64,000 nt of DNA from Thalassia testudinum (GCA_037157565.1 JAZHRO010000013.1:121348001-121412000); one strand, 5' to 3'; shown: positions 11,623-23,612, numbered from the stretch's first letter. The notes: a model not told the origin generated them from the letters alone. Numbers and translations are program-made.

Positions 11623-13285
11623 TTTTTAAAGAAGAGGAAAACTGCAGGAAAAGTCTTTTTAGGGAGGCAACATCAAGTGGTACCTCCAAGTGTGGAGTTT
11701 TGGACCGCCGCCCATGCAAAATGGAAGAAACGGTAGGGGAGGAGAAGAGATAGAGATGAGAGAAAGCGTGCAATCAATCAATCAAAATTCTAGACCTAAC
11801 TTAAATGTGATTCCCTAAAAATTAACCTAAGACTCAATTTACCTAGGAAATAAGAAATCAATAGTGAATACCCGTTCTATCAACAAATTTGGCTAAGTTG
11901 CATAAGGGGAGGGTTGGGCCCAAGCATTTCCTAGGAAAATCCCCAAGGCTTGTGAAAACTCACTCCTAGTCATTGACATGACCCCTCAGCCTGACACCAG
12001 ATATAGATGACAGAATTAGTACTAACTAGAGAAAACTTAAGACCTAGATAGTAAGCCTAAGTTGATGAAACCTTAGGGGTCAAGTTGCTACAATTTTTAA
12101 TTAGGTATAGGCAACTATAGTGAACACAGAATGTGGAGGGCGTTGATTGGGATATTACCCTATTATTTCAATTTTTTTATGTGTGTGAGTAGGAATTGGA
12201 ATGTGATTCCAATGCAATTCAAGTTGTCACGCAATTTGATGTATTTTTGCATTTTAGAATTTAATTTAGCTTAGTATATTTTAGGATTTTCTTTTTAATG
12301 TTTCAAACAAGTTTGAGATTCAACAAACAAAGGAAAAACAAGTTGTGTTGGTGAAGATCAATTTCCTTTAAGTTGTTTGTCTTTAGAAATGAAAAGAAAA
12401 CCCTAATCACTTGAATCCTAATACAGAAATTTTACTACCAATGAGTTTGTTTTTAAGCTTTCAGTTTAAGTAGTGGTCCAAACAATGCCAACGACACTAC
12501 TACTGTAAGGAAAATCAAACAAGGATTCAAAAAAATATTTTTTTATGATTTTAAGAATTTGTTTGGTATTTTTTTACAATTTATTTTCTACTAGTGTCAA
12601 AGTCCAGAAATGATACCCAAGGGTATTTTAGACTTTTCAGCACTACCATCGGCCTCAGAAAATGTTTATGATTTTATATGATGTGTAGAATTTTACAGGG
12701 ATTCCATAAACAAAATTTCATGAAAATTGGATGAGTATAAAATTCTTAAAATTCACAGATAGAAGCAAGACAGGAAGATTAGAGGAGATGACCGCTCTGT
12801 AGTCCATGAATTTTTAAAAATTAATTACAAATCCAATTTGTCCAAGATTTAGAATAGATGTTCCTTACTTGAATCGGAATCACTAGGTGAAATTTCAAGA
12901 TTTTAAGAGACCTGTGGTGTTGGGAATTGATTTTAAAAGTCTAGACAAAAGTTTGCACCCGAAAATCAGAGCACCAGCACTTAAGGTAAAGTGGTGTTTA
13001 ATGGAGCAATCAAACAAACAATGAATTTTAAATGGCACCACTCTACCTAATTCTAATGTTTAAGACCCTGAAAGCCAAGTTTAAGGTATTTTTGGTAGTT
13101 TTTTAAAGGTTTATGTGACAAGGAAAGAGAAACCAACATGAAATCGTTGGAAGAAAAGGAACTTTGAGCTCCTGCTTCCAAATTCCCGCTTTCTTCCTGT
13201 AGTTCTTGCACACAGAAGAGAGAAGAGAGACAAGGGGATGAGATCCACTTCAAGCAAGAGAAAGATGATAAAGCAAAGTCATGCC
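11623..13285 (-). other. Element 2 5' leader
   Basis: This is non-coding and is alignable in its left part (about 11780-12290) with the element 1 leader at 5740-6240. I see no regulatory motif beyond general AT-richness. Confidence 0.7.
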
Positions 13286-13303
13286 TCCCCGACAACGGTG
13301 CCA
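13286..13303 (-). other. Element 2 primer-binding site (tRNA-Asp)
   Basis: The plus strand reads TCCCCGACAACGGTGCCA, 16 of 18 bases matching the tRNA-Asp 3' end. It is directly followed by the LTR starting near 13310. Confidence 0.85.
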
Positions 13304-13309
13304 AAAAGT

Positions 13310-13547
13310 TGTTCGGATCTTATGCGATTGCAAAAATACTTCGTTATAACGCGTAAAATAGATCAACTCTCAAATTTATAAAACCTAGATAGGGAAGTAT
13401 CTAGGGTCGTCCAAGGAGGCAATATGTTGCAAAATTGAATCTCTTGCTCAGAAATGAAAATCAACTTTCTTTTTCTTGTTTTCAAATATGTAATTTTTAT
13501 AGTTTGAAATAACTAAAGCAACATGGATCTGATGGCGGGAAGGTGAC
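13310..13547 (-). repeat. Element 2 5' LTR, first 238 bp (on plus-strand coordinates)
   Basis: This begins TGTTCGGATC beside the primer site and matches the start of element 1's LTR. It is interrupted at 13547 by element 3 (target duplication GTGAC at 13543-13547) and resumes at 27324. Confidence 0.85.
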
Positions 13548-14433
13548 TGATAAACACATATGGATTCATGATAAATTGCTTATTTATGATTATTCCTAGG
13601 CTTAACATTGCATATCATGATATAAATATTGCAAAAACATCCATTGCATTGCATACAGGATAGTTGTATATTATGTACATTAATTCCATCATTTTACATG
13701 GTCAGGAGGCAGTGTGACATCTTTACAGACCTTGGATGAAGAATCCGACCATACGGATGAATTCAAAGCAACGATCGCAGTCCGTCAACGCGAGAATCGC
13801 CCAGATCTGAGCTCTATAGCACCCTCTGTAAGAAGTAGAAGATGGACGGCCTAGATGGCACCACATGGTGCCATCCAGGCCGCCCCACATGAGCCAAGGA
13901 GCCTCCAAGCCTGCTGCAAGATCAAATCCCAACCGTTGGATCTCAATCCAACAGCTGAGATGTGTGCTCCACGATTGAAGAAATGCCTCATCAAGCAAGG
14001 AGTCATCTCGACCGTTCAATCTCCATCCAACGGTCTTGGGCAGCCCTCAGCATAATGGTCTGCGCCTCCACTCTCAACGCGCGGCATTGCATTCAAGACC
14101 CCATGCGTAGATTTTATCCACCGAAGTGAATGCGGGAGGAAATGGAGTCGTCGATGGAAGATCTGGCAGCAAAGGAAGCGGCTACATGGACACATCGTTG
14201 AGTGCAGATGTGGCACATGGGCATCAATGCACTTCGAGAATGCACCATTTGACGAGCGTGGCATCCGACGACTGATGGCAAGGTGCGTGATTCAAATTTG
14301 GCGAATGGGCGCGATCTTTTCTCTGCCGTGCGATCCCCCATCCGACGGTCAGGATGCATCCGCACCTGCGTGCGCGATGACAATTGCGGGCATGGCTGTG
14401 GGGGCGGGCTTTACAACGACAGAAGAGCGGGCC

Positions 14434-14560
14434 TTTAGTGACGCTTATAGCTATCACTAAATGGCCTACGCTGTGCGTGCACCCGCCCAAGCATTGAAGA
14501 GGTGCAGATCTTCAGCGACAGCTCGAGCAGCCTTTAGTGACACTCATAGCTGTCACTAAA
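14434..14560. promoter_or_regulatory. Paired TTTAGTGAC / GTCACTAAA inverted repeats in U3
   Basis: Two hairpin-capable sites lie 34-160 bp upstream of the TATA box. The second has perfect nine-base arms (14533-14541 and 14552-14560) around a ten-base loop. The first has eight-base arms (14434-14441, 14454-14461). Both are partly kept in the 3' LTR at 26447-26475 and 26546-26571. Confidence 0.6.
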
Positions 14561-14593
14561 TGCCTGTGCACAGGACTCTCCTCTTCCCTCTAC

Positions 14594-14600
14594 TATATAA
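14594..14600 (+). promoter_or_regulatory. TATA box of element 3 5' LTR
   Basis: TATATAA lies in a CTCTACTATATAAGCACCCC context. The 3' LTR has the same at about 26607-26613, and element 4 has TATAAAAGGACCCC at the same relative place. Confidence 0.7.
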
Positions 14601-15292
14601 GCACCCCTACACCCCCCATTCCTCTTGATCTCTACCTACTCTACTCCCACCTACTCCCAAGCTCTAGCAAGCCTACCAACGCTCCAAGGCTCCTAAGGCT
14701 CCTATTAGTGTAGCAAACCTCTACCTCACCAAATATTCATCCATCTTCCCATCCCCATTCATAGGTCGCCTTGGAGCCATCCTCCCACCTCCATTCTGGT
14801 AGCAGATCATCTTTATCTTCTCACCTCCATTCCGAAGCCACGCCGAAGCTTTCCTCTACCTGACGTCCTCCTGCATCTCACCTTTGTCGTCCCACTCCTC
14901 ACCTCCATCCGAGCTTCCGCCAGGTGTCGTCATCTCGCCGAACAGCCAATTCGGGAGATTTCCTCTCACCCCCCTCTCTTTTTATGCTTTCGTAGATTAT
15001 TGTAATAGACATTGAAGTGATATCTATACCATATTTGTTCCATCTCTATCTTGTGATTCGTTTGCTTGTTTTCTTATTACAAAAGTACAAAAAAAATATC
15101 AAAACCCTAAAATACCAAAAAGAAACAAATCAAAGCGTGGTTTTCAGTTAAAGTAAACGTCGCCTCCCTGTGTTGGACCTGGAACTCCCTTGGAGTTTCG
15201 GTATAAATTTTATTTGATCACGTGTTTTGCAACTACGATGACAAGTTACTCGTAACCCTAATTTCAAACTTGCAAAACCCATGTGACCATTT

Positions 15293-15310
15293 TGGCACCA
15301 TTGCCAGGGA
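15293..15310 (+). other. Element 3 primer-binding site (tRNA-Asp)
   Basis: TGGCACCATTGCCAGGGA matches 15 of 18 bases; all three mismatches are G-to-A, as expected from deamination of methylated cytosine on the other strand. Confidence 0.85.
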
Positions 15311-16554
15311 GGCAACGGAATTTACTTTATTGTTTATTGCATTTCTTTGCATTTACATAGCACTAACCCTACTTGTCTTTGATCTACCATCTGGCAAGTA
15401 TCCTAGCATGAAGATCCAAGTGCAGCAGACTAGAGTAAAGTGCGGGTAGAGTACTCTATAAGTGTCCCCCACATTCCCCCCCACTAATTCATTTCGTCAC
15501 ACTCATAACCAAGACCTAATCTACTTAGGTGTTTGCATATACCCTAGGATAGAATTGTTTGTCTTGTTTGCCACCTTCATTCACCTCACCGCCACATATA
15601 AAAAAAAACAAAAAAAAAAGAGATACTTTCGGTGGGACGAATCAATATACACACTCTATACACCAACATTTCAGGCACATAATTGGACTTGATTTTGATC
15701 TACTCAACTGGGCTTCTGACCTGTGGACCTGGTACACGAATTCAACACATAAAAGAGTAGAAATCATATTAGCTTAATCATCTTTTTGTGTGCCTTAATC
15801 GGTGGTGCATTTGAGCTGATTGATTGAATTGTTTGGGTCGCACCACCTAATATAAAAGAGGTTCATTTTCTAGCTGCCCCATACGATTCAATAATCAGGT
15901 CAAGCCAGGCACTCCATATTTTTCTTGATTTCTAAAGGAAAATACTTGAACATGTGCTTTCAAGAACAAACTTGGTTTGCCTCACAAAACTTGGTTGAAT
16001 ACACCTGATATTTGAATCCTAAAAGCTATTAAACAAGATTGTTCTTGAAAGCAATCCTTAAACTCACCTCATCATTAATAATCTTTCTTGAAAACCTCTT
16101 GGTTGTGCACATTCACACATTCTCAAACAAATCATTAAGGCACAACCCATTAAGGGCCCATCACATTCCAGAGCACCAATTTCCCAAGCCTAACTAAAAT
16201 CAATTAGATGTTGGCCCTAAGGATTCATTCGCTCATCGGGGTCCAGATTAAGATTATTCACGATTAACCTGCTTATACTAGTCAATCTAATGTCTAGCTA
16301 GGGGAGTAGCATCAAACGACCGCAGCTGGGGTGTACACTAGGAACCAGAGGTGTAAGCCAAAGGAAGAACCTTCTCCCCAGTCCCTCCTTCTAGCTGGTC
16401 AGATTTCCTGGACATAAGTAGAGTAAATCATCCATAATCTTAGGACGGATTCTGAGAGTCAATAGACCTTAGGCTACCCCATCTAAGGACAGGCTTGTAT
16501 TCTTGTACTGTAGGGTCCCTGCTTTTCCGCATCCTCCCGACTTCCTTCCAGTGT
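15311..16554 (+). other. Element 3 5' leader
   Basis: No supported gene lies here. The leader is strongly similar to element 4's leader (31824-33053), including the AGTCCCTCCTTCTAGCTGGT region near 16380 and its counterpart near 32880. It includes a run of A near 15600. The short ORFs differ between the two elements and are not credible. Confidence 0.75.
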
Positions 16555-18420
16555 ATGCTTGGGAGGAGGTCATTGAACCCTAGATTAGAAGGACCTTTAG
16601 ACCATTCTAGGAGGCAGAGATTGAGCTATAGCCAAGCAGATCCCATGGCTGATCAACAACCACCTCCCTTGCCCCTGAACCAGCAGGAGCTAATTCAGAG
16701 GCAGTTGGAAGAATTGCAGCAGATGGAGCAATGGTTCGAATGTATGCATGGTCAGGACGCTCGGCCCTTGAAGGATTTCTACGATCCTTCAAACAATGGG
16801 GAACATCCCAGTGTCATGATTCCCACCGAAGACATAAAAATCAAGCCCCAAGTCTTAAGTTTGTTTAAGCATTTCCATGGGCTTGGCTTGGAGGACCCAT
16901 TCCAGCTCCTAGAGGATCTGACCACTTTGGTTCAGACCACCAGAGCAAGGAATGTGAACGAAGAGAAAATGACCATGAGGCTTTTCCCCCACTCTCGCAG
17001 GGATAAGGCCGCACATTGGTACCAGACTATAGGAAGGCTGATTGAAACTTGGGATGCTCTTAAGTCAGCTTTCTTGAAGAAATTCTTCCCTATCGTAAGG
17101 ACCAATGCCTTGCGACGGGCGATTACCACTTTTGCTTAGTGGTCAGGGGAACCATTTCATGGTGCCTGGGAGAGATTCCAAGAACTTTTGAGGAAGTGTC
17201 CACACTACGTGGTGCCAAAATGGAAACTCGTGCAGATTTTCTATCACTGGTTGGCTGAGCAACTCCATAATAAAAAGGACGCCTCCTGCAGAGGCAATTT
17301 CCTCAACAAGGATGCAGATAGCGCATATGACTTATTTGAGGAAATGAGAGAGAACTCAATTAATCACGCCTCCATGGATGCATTCAACTGGTCCCAATAA
17401 TTTAGGACAAGTGCTAATGAGATCCAAGATTCTCATTCATTTGACATGGAATTAATTTGTAATAAACTGGATAAAATGGACTTGGTTGTTAAGAAAATGG
17501 AAGAATGGATGTTTGGGAATTCAGGAAACACTTCTTTACCCACTCAACCCCAAAATTCAAGATTCGATTCCCCACGAGATCCCACGGGGCAGGAATTCGT
17601 GAACCAACTTGATTTGGCTCAACCTGTGAGCCAAGATTTCTCGGAACCATATGGGTTCCAAACTGGGGCCTTTGATCCCAGTTTCTCTGATCCTTCCTTC
17701 TCTCCGTCCTCGTCTTATGAGGATGCATATGCAATGCTGGAGAATGTTAGGTCCAACCCATATTCCAACACTTATAACTCTAGATGGAGGAACCACCCTA
17801 ACTTCTCCTGGAAAAATCAAGAGCAACAGACCCAATCTCGACCCAGCAACTATGCATCTCAAAAACCTATGGGTCAAGGTCAAGTATACACCCAGTTGCC
17901 CCCAAGACTAGTTACTTAGCCATCTTGGAATGCCCAACAATCCATAGGGTAGGCTGATTTAAACCGGCATAAGGTGGAAATGCAAGGGTCCATGCTTCAG
18001 CTTATGCAACAAATGAAGACATCATTGGATAACTTGCAATCTGGATTAACTTCTAACACCCGACAACCCTGATCTCTACCATCCCAACCTATACCCAGCC
18101 CATGCAATGTGCAAAATCAGGGAAATAGTGCCCAAGGGTACGAGAATCAAAGGGACTCACACGAACATTCTTAGGTGGTTGAGCAGGGTCCCTCATCTTC
18201 TTTTGGTTACATGACTATCCAAGGACCTCCAATCTTCACTAGCCCACCTTAAGACCTAAACCCGTATGCCTCTGCAAACTCTATCACCTTGAGAAGTGGA
18301 AAGCAAACCTGGGACCCTAAATTGCCTTCTAGGTGCCAAAACCCTGGGGAGCTTGAGAGAGAAGAGGAGGAGATTGAAGAAGACAATAAGGCCTAGGGAC
18401 CAGAAATTGAAAATACCACC
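16555..18420 (+). pseudogene. Element 3 gag
   Basis: The likely start is ATG at 16555 (MLGRRSLNPRL); the second Met at 16645 (MADQQPPPLP) is in the same frame. The N-terminus is basic. The capsid core includes LFKHFHGLGLEDPFQLLEDL, KAAHWYQTIG and FYHWLAEQLHNKKDASCRGN followed by DADSAYDLFEEM. The C-terminal part is Ser/Pro/Asn/Gln-rich with SRWRNHPNFSWKNQ. Stops at 17137 (TAG), 17398 (TAA), 17917 (TAG) and several more to 18400 interrupt an otherwise co-linear frame. Several replace expected Gln codons. Gag would form particles and package RNA. Confidence 0.85.
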
Positions 18421-19330
18421 CATATCCCATTCCCTGAAGCCCTATTGAAAACCAAGAAGAAGAAAACCCTAGATAGCAACGAGGAGCTTCTAGATTTATT
18501 CAACAGCGTAGAGATCAATATTCCGCTCCTCGATGTTATTAAGCATATCCCAACTTACGCTAAATTTTTTAAAGAACTATGTATCCAAAAGCGTAAATCG
18601 AGAGAACCTACTCTAAGGAAGGTGATTCTCTTTGACCAGGCAAGTTCTGTGATCTTGCATCACCTTCCTCAAAAGAAGAAAGATCCAGGTACCTGCTTGA
18701 TCTCATGCATTATTGGGGAATACACTTTTGATAGGGTACTATTGGATCTAGGTGCATCCAACAACCTAATCCTTTCTCTTTATGGGAGGTTTGGATTAGG
18801 TGAACTAAGGCCAACCTCAGTAATGCAACAATTAGCAGACCGATCGATCACCACACCGAGAGGCATTATTGAGGATGTAATTGTCAAGGTCCAAGATTTC
18901 TATTTTCCTGTAGATTTCCTCATCCCTGACATTGATGTACCTAATGATTTGAGGAATACGGCCATCATTCTAGGGCATCCGTTCCTAGCTACCGCCAAGG
19001 CCAACATAAACTGTGAAAGCGGCAGAATGGAGATCGCCTTTGGGGATAGGAAATTAACTCTGGATATTTTTAAGGCGATAAGAGGATTTGAGGATTGTGG
19101 ATTCATTGAGGAGCTTGAGGATCAAGATCTTGAGACCTGTATGACAATCAGTGCACTCGAGGACTCCACCAGCTTTAGTGAACACAACCCACAACCCTCC
19201 ATGGTAAGCCTACCACATTTTGAAGAGGTTGTTGATTTTGTTCATTCCTAGCCTCTTCCACTAGATCGTCCTGAAGAATCTTCATCAGCATCCTCCCTAC
19301 CTTCTATTGTAAACCCACCCCAGCTGGAAT
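18421..19330 (+). pseudogene. Element 3 aspartic protease
   Basis: The open part at 18445-19251 (268 residues) contains the active site LLDLGASNNLI, LADRSITTPRGIIEDVIVKV and IILGHPFLATAKANINCESG. Upstream it carries the conserved PLLDVIKHIPTYAKFFKELC block. A TAG at 19249 and another near 19360 separate it from RT. As in element 1, an acidic linker follows the protease core. Confidence 0.88.
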
Positions 19331-20429
19331 TAAAACCATTGCCCAAAAATTTGAAATATTAGTTCTTAAGACCTAAAAACATGCTCCTTGTGATTATTAG
19401 TGCTGATTTGACTAAGGAGCAAGAATCAAGGTTAATTAAGGTCCTTAAGAACAATAAGGAAGCAATTGGTTGGACCATCCATGACCTTAGGGGGATCGAG
19501 CCATCTTATTGTAATCATCATATTTTCATGGAAGATGGATCCCGCCCTTCTCACAAAATGCAAAGGAGACTAAACCCGAATATGAGAGAAGTGGTCAAGA
19601 AGGAGATAATCAAGTGGCTCGATGCTAGGATTATTTACCCAATCTCGGATAGTCCGTGGGTTAGCCCCGTTCAGATTGTACCCAAGAAGGTGGGGATAAC
19701 CGTTATGACTAATGAGAAAAGGGAAACCTTCACCACTCATTCAGTTTCTACTTGGAGAATCTGTATTGACTATAGGAAGCTAAACATAGCCACTAAAAAG
19801 GATCACTTTCCCTTGCCATTCATCGATTAAATCCTCGAAAGGTTAGCTGGGCAAAAATATTTTTTCTTCCTAGACGGTTATTCAGGATATAACCAAGTCC
19901 CTATCCATCCCGAAGACCAGGAAAATGCAACTTTCACTTGTCCCTATGGAACCTTTGCATTCCATAGAATGCCATTTGGGCAATGTAATGCGTCGGTGAC
20001 TTTTCAAAGGTGCATGCTGGCCATCTTTTCTGACATGGTAGGAGATTGTCTTGAGGTGTTCATGGATGATTTCTCCATTTTCGAAGATTCTTTTGAGTCT
20101 TGCCTGGCTAACCTGGAATTGCTCCTCCAGAGATGAATCAAAACACGGCTGGTCCTTAGCTGGGAATAGAGCCACTTTATGACTCAGGAAGGCACTGTCC
20201 TGGGTCATGTGGTCTCTAGTCGAGGTATTGAAGTTGATAGAGCTAAGGTGGATGCTATCTCTAGACTTCCTCCACCCACATCCATAAAACAGATCCGCTC
20301 TTTCCTTGGGCATGTGGGTTTCTATAGAAGATTCATTAAGGATTTCTAAAAGGTTGCTCGGCCGTTGAGTAACCTTTTGGCCAAAGACACGCCGTTTGAG
20401 TTTGACGAATCATGCCGTAAGGCTTTGAT
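19331..20429 (+). pseudogene. Element 3 reverse transcriptase
   Basis: Blocks in order are AIGWTIHDLRGIEPSYCNH, RRLNPNMREVVKKEIIKWLD, ICIDYRKLNIATKKDHFPLP, MPFGQCNASVTFQRCM, the catalytic FMDDFSIFEDSF near 20059-20094, EGTVLGHVVSSRGIEVDRAK and SFLGHVGFYRRFIKDF. Both FMDD aspartates are intact. Stops occur at 19828 (TAA), about 20136, 20167 and 20347, and a frameshift lies near 20430. It would copy element RNA to cDNA. Confidence 0.9.
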
Positions 20430-20830
20430 TTATTGAAAACGGCAGTCACTTGCGCCCCGGTGTTGCAACCACATGTCTGGACAGCCCCATTTGAGATTAT
20501 GGTTGACGCATCTGATTATGCCATCGAGGCTATCTTTGGTCAAAAGATTGAGAAAAAGTCCTCTGTGATTTACTACGCTAGCAAGACCTTGGACGAGGCC
20601 CAGAGGAACTACACCGTTACTGAAAAAGAATTGCTAGCTGTAGTTTTTGCTTTAGAGAAATTCAGGGCTTATCTGTTAGGTTCTTGTGTCATTATCTATA
20701 CCAACTACTCAGCCTTGAAACATCTCTTGGCCAAAAAGGATGCCAAACCCCAACTTATTCACTGGATTCTGCTGCTTTAAGAGTTCGATCTTGAAATCAG
20801 GGATAAAGTCGGGGCACAAAATGTAGTGGC
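20430..20830 (+). pseudogene. Element 3 RNase H
   Basis: The open part at 20433-20780 contains [53 protein letters not shown] and CVIIYTNYSALKHLL. The first catalytic Asp region (VDAS) and the Glu of EKELL are kept. The later catalytic Asp is Asn (codon AAC after ACC). A TAA at 20778 ends the open part before the VVADHLSRI linker. Confidence 0.85.
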
Positions 20831-22206
20831 GGATCACCTCTCGAGAATCCTAATTGATTCTCCTCATCCGAATGTCCCGATCTTTGATACTTTCCCAGAT
20901 GAGACTATCCTCAAAGTCTCAGGTATCCGAACCCCCTGGTTGCGGATAATGTCAATTATTTGGCCGTTGGTCAAATCCCCTAAGATTGGACCAAATAACA
21001 ATAGTATAGACTTGTGTCTGAGGCCAAATATTATTTTTGGGACAATCTCGAGCTGTACCACATCGACGTAGACCAGATTATTTGTCGATGCATCCCAGAT
21101 ATTGAGTTCCATAGCATACTTGAGTTCTGCCACACATCTGCATGTGGTGGACACTTTTCCGAGAAAAAGACGGCTGCAAAAATTTTGCAATCCAGATTCT
21201 ATTGGCCGTCATTATTTAAGGATGCCCAGGAATTCTCAAGGTCATGCACTGGATGCCAGGCACTCGGGAACATGGCTAAGAGAGATATGATGCCCCTGAA
21301 CCCAATTCTTTCTCTCAAAATTTTTGACATTTGGGGCATCGACTTTATGGGACCCTTCCCTCCTTCATTTGGACACCAGTATATTCTAATCACTGTTGAT
21401 TACGTGAGGCAATTCCCACCTGACCAATGACCACAAGGTGGTCATCAATTTTGTGGAGAGAAATATCCTTAGTCGATTCGGGGTTCCTAGGGCAATTATC
21501 AGTGATGGTGGCACACATTTCACTCATGCTCAGTTTCGGAATTTACTAGGGAAATATGGGGTGAGCCATCAGATTGCCACACCTTACCACCCTCATACGA
21601 ATGGATAGGCCGAGGTCTCCAACCAGGAGATCAAGAACATTTTGCAGAAAATCGTTAGTCCTGATAGGAAGGATTGGACCCAAAAGCTAGATGATGCTCT
21701 TTGGGCCTACCGTACGGCATACAAAATGCCTATCGGTATGTCTCCATTCCGTCTGGTGTTTGGTAAAGCGTGTCACTTACCTGTAGAACTTGAGCACCGG
21801 GCATTTTGGGCCATCAAGAAATGTAATGTGGATCTTGAGTTGGCCGGGAAAACCAGGAAACTCCAACTATCTGAGTTGGAGGAGCTTCGAAATGATGCTT
21901 ATGAAAATGCCAAAATCTATAAGGCAAGGACCAAAGCTCTCCATGACCAAATGATTTCAAATAAAAGCTTTGAGCTGAACCAGAAGGTCTGGCTTTTCGA
22001 TTCCCGATTGAAGCTTTTCCCCGAAAAACTCTAGTCTAAGTGGGATGGCCCATTTGTTATTGAGTGGACTTTCCCTAACGGGGCCATAGAAATCTCTGAC
22101 CCAAAGATGGGTAATATTTTCAAGGTCAACGGATAGCATCTCAAACCCTTTGTTGACCATGTGCTCCCTGAACCCGTCTTGGACAAGGTTGTTCTTACCT
22201 TGCCTT
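20831..22206 (+). pseudogene. Element 3 integrase
   Basis: The zinc-binding part (CHTSACGGHFSEKKTAAKIL to SCTGCQALGN) and the first catalytic Asp ([10 protein letters not shown]) lie at 21014-21410. A small deletion near 21405 shifts the frame. The second Asp (ISDGG) is near 21500 and the Glu (AEVSNQEIK) near 21612, beyond a TAG at about 21607. The C-terminal region (21642-22034 and on to TAA near 22206) includes [20 protein letters not shown] and [15 protein letters not shown]. No chromodomain is visible. Confidence 0.9.
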
Positions 22207-22365
22207 AACCACCATGGGCTGATCATCTCCCAGCTGAAGGCACTAAATTCAACACATGTAAAGATTGATCCAAGCTAACCAATGTCTCATGGAAACCAGG
22301 TGCTATTCTTCCACTTCTACTCTCCTGCATACTTTCATTTTGAATAATGAGGACATTGAAATAGA

Positions 22366-22384
22366 TAAGCATGGGGGGGTGGAA
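22366..22384 (+). other. Internal polypurine tract of element 3
   Basis: AAGCATGGGGGGGTGGAAA follows AATGAGGACATTG. The same module is seen in elements 4 (42743), 5 (38190), 6 (55351) and 7 (59085-59102, minus). It could prime a second plus-strand start, as internal polypurine tracts do in some retroelements. Confidence 0.65.
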
Positions 22385-22790
22385 ATATCTTATAATCGTT
22401 TTGTCAGTTGTAATAGTAATTTCCTACTTTCTTTTATTCTATAAAAAAAAGAAAAGAAAAAAAATTAGAATTAGGAGACGAGAACTTAGGCATTAGGAGT
22501 TGCAAACTTTAGGAATTGATACTTTGAGACCTAAACTCTTAGACTCTTCAAGTCTTCGGGCTTAATTAGCCCGGCTGTCCACTCGAATGTGGACTTAGTC
22601 TTGAGTTTTCGCCAATTCAAATTCATATTTAATTTGGCTAATAAATTGAGATGATAAGTATGCGACTTATCAACCCGCCCTCTGATTTGGGGGGACTTCA
22701 AGCCTAAGCATCTACATAATTTTCTTTTGCACTGACTCACTTTTCGGCCGTTTATTCGGAAATTGGGTAGCTAATGAACTATCTAGGGTG

Positions 22791-23063
22791 GTATGGCTGA
22801 AAAGTTGTCACTGGTAACAGCTCATCGGCCAGTTGTCCAGAGCCCAGTCACAAGACCATTTTCATTTTACTGCCTTTAGGTAAATCTTAGATCAGGAAAG
22901 CCACCTACCTAAAAAAAAAATAGAGAAAAGAAAATAAAAAAATAGAAAAAGGAGAAAAAATAAAGATAAAAAAATAAACAAAACCACACTTCATTGCACA
23001 AGTATGGCTGGTAAATTGTCGGTGGTAACATCTCATCAACCGGTTGTCCAGAACCCAGCTCAC
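22791..23063 (+). repeat. Two 63-bp direct repeats in element 3 3' UTR
   Basis: Both copies (22791-22853 and 23001-23063) run from GTATGGCTG through GGTAAC to GTTGTCCAGARCCCAG, 210 bp apart. Element 4 has the equivalents at 43163-43225 and 43323-43385. Confidence 0.8.
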
Positions 23064-23612
23064 AAAAAAATGCACAATAATCCCAAAAACACTTAGGGAA
23101 GAAGCAGGGAAGTAGAATAAACTGGGGAGATATACACTGGGTTCACCCTTGTGTTAACCACATAAATAAAAGTAGGGAGAAAGCTACCGATCGAAAAGAT
23201 AAACCTCTAGGCAAGGTCACCTAGGGTCGTAGAAACCTGAAGTCTGTTTTAACAGCAGTCTAGTGAGTCTTGCACTATTTTCACAATGTGCTTAGCACTT
23301 AGAGTCCTTTTCGAGTCTTGGGCAGGTCAGGTAGCCGTAAAAAGTTATCCCGGAACTCTCAAACTCTAAAAGTACAAAAAAAAATTAGGAAAGAAGAAAA
23401 ATTAAAAAAAATTGTGTATCTTCCCTTTTCAAATAAGGCGAGGGTTGAATGGTCTGCATTTTGGCAGGCACCCGGGCACTGTTGAGTTTTTGTAATTAGG
23501 TCTTGGGGTTGAGATTTTCTAAAGCAATCAACGAATTTTAAATACTCGAGTCCTGATTCTACTTTTATACACAGCATTTAGGTTAATTTTTCTAGGGACT
23601 AGCAAAAAGTAA

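Larger units (their letters stand above)
9525..13547 (-). mobile_element. Element 2 (first part): gag-deleted, pol-less Athila relative
   Basis: This minus-strand element is split by element 3. The piece here holds 238 bp of the 5' LTR (13310-13547), a tRNA-Asp primer site, a leader, a shortened gag, a protease remnant, and then 3' untranslated sequence instead of reverse transcriptase. It is cut on the left by element 1. The rest of its 5' LTR is at 27324-29337. The rest of its 3' end must lie left of the window. Confidence 0.85.
13548..15289 (+). repeat. Element 3 5' LTR (1742 bp)
   Basis: It runs TG to CA and is co-linear with the 3' LTR once the nested insertion is removed (about 1750 bp). 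U3 contains inverted repeats around CCGTTGGAT (13931-13957) and TTTAGTGA (14434-14461 and 14533-14560). A TATA box lies at 14594-14600. Confidence 0.93.
22207..23612 (+). other. Element 3 3' untranslated region
   Basis: No ORF is supported, so there is no env-like gene. The region holds an internal polypurine tract (22366-22384), two direct repeats (22791-22853 and 23001-23063) separated by an A/purine-rich stretch (22912-22982), and a hairpin at 23587-23607. Element 4 has the same region at 42590-43935. Confidence 0.8.

Noticed and set aside
14016..14490. Several ORFs on both strands in element 3's 5' LTR
   Set aside because: They lie in U3, overlap each other on both strands and are broken in the 3' LTR.
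22207..23612. Search for an env-like gene downstream of element 3 integrase
   Set aside because: No frame of useful length, signal peptide or membrane segment is present.
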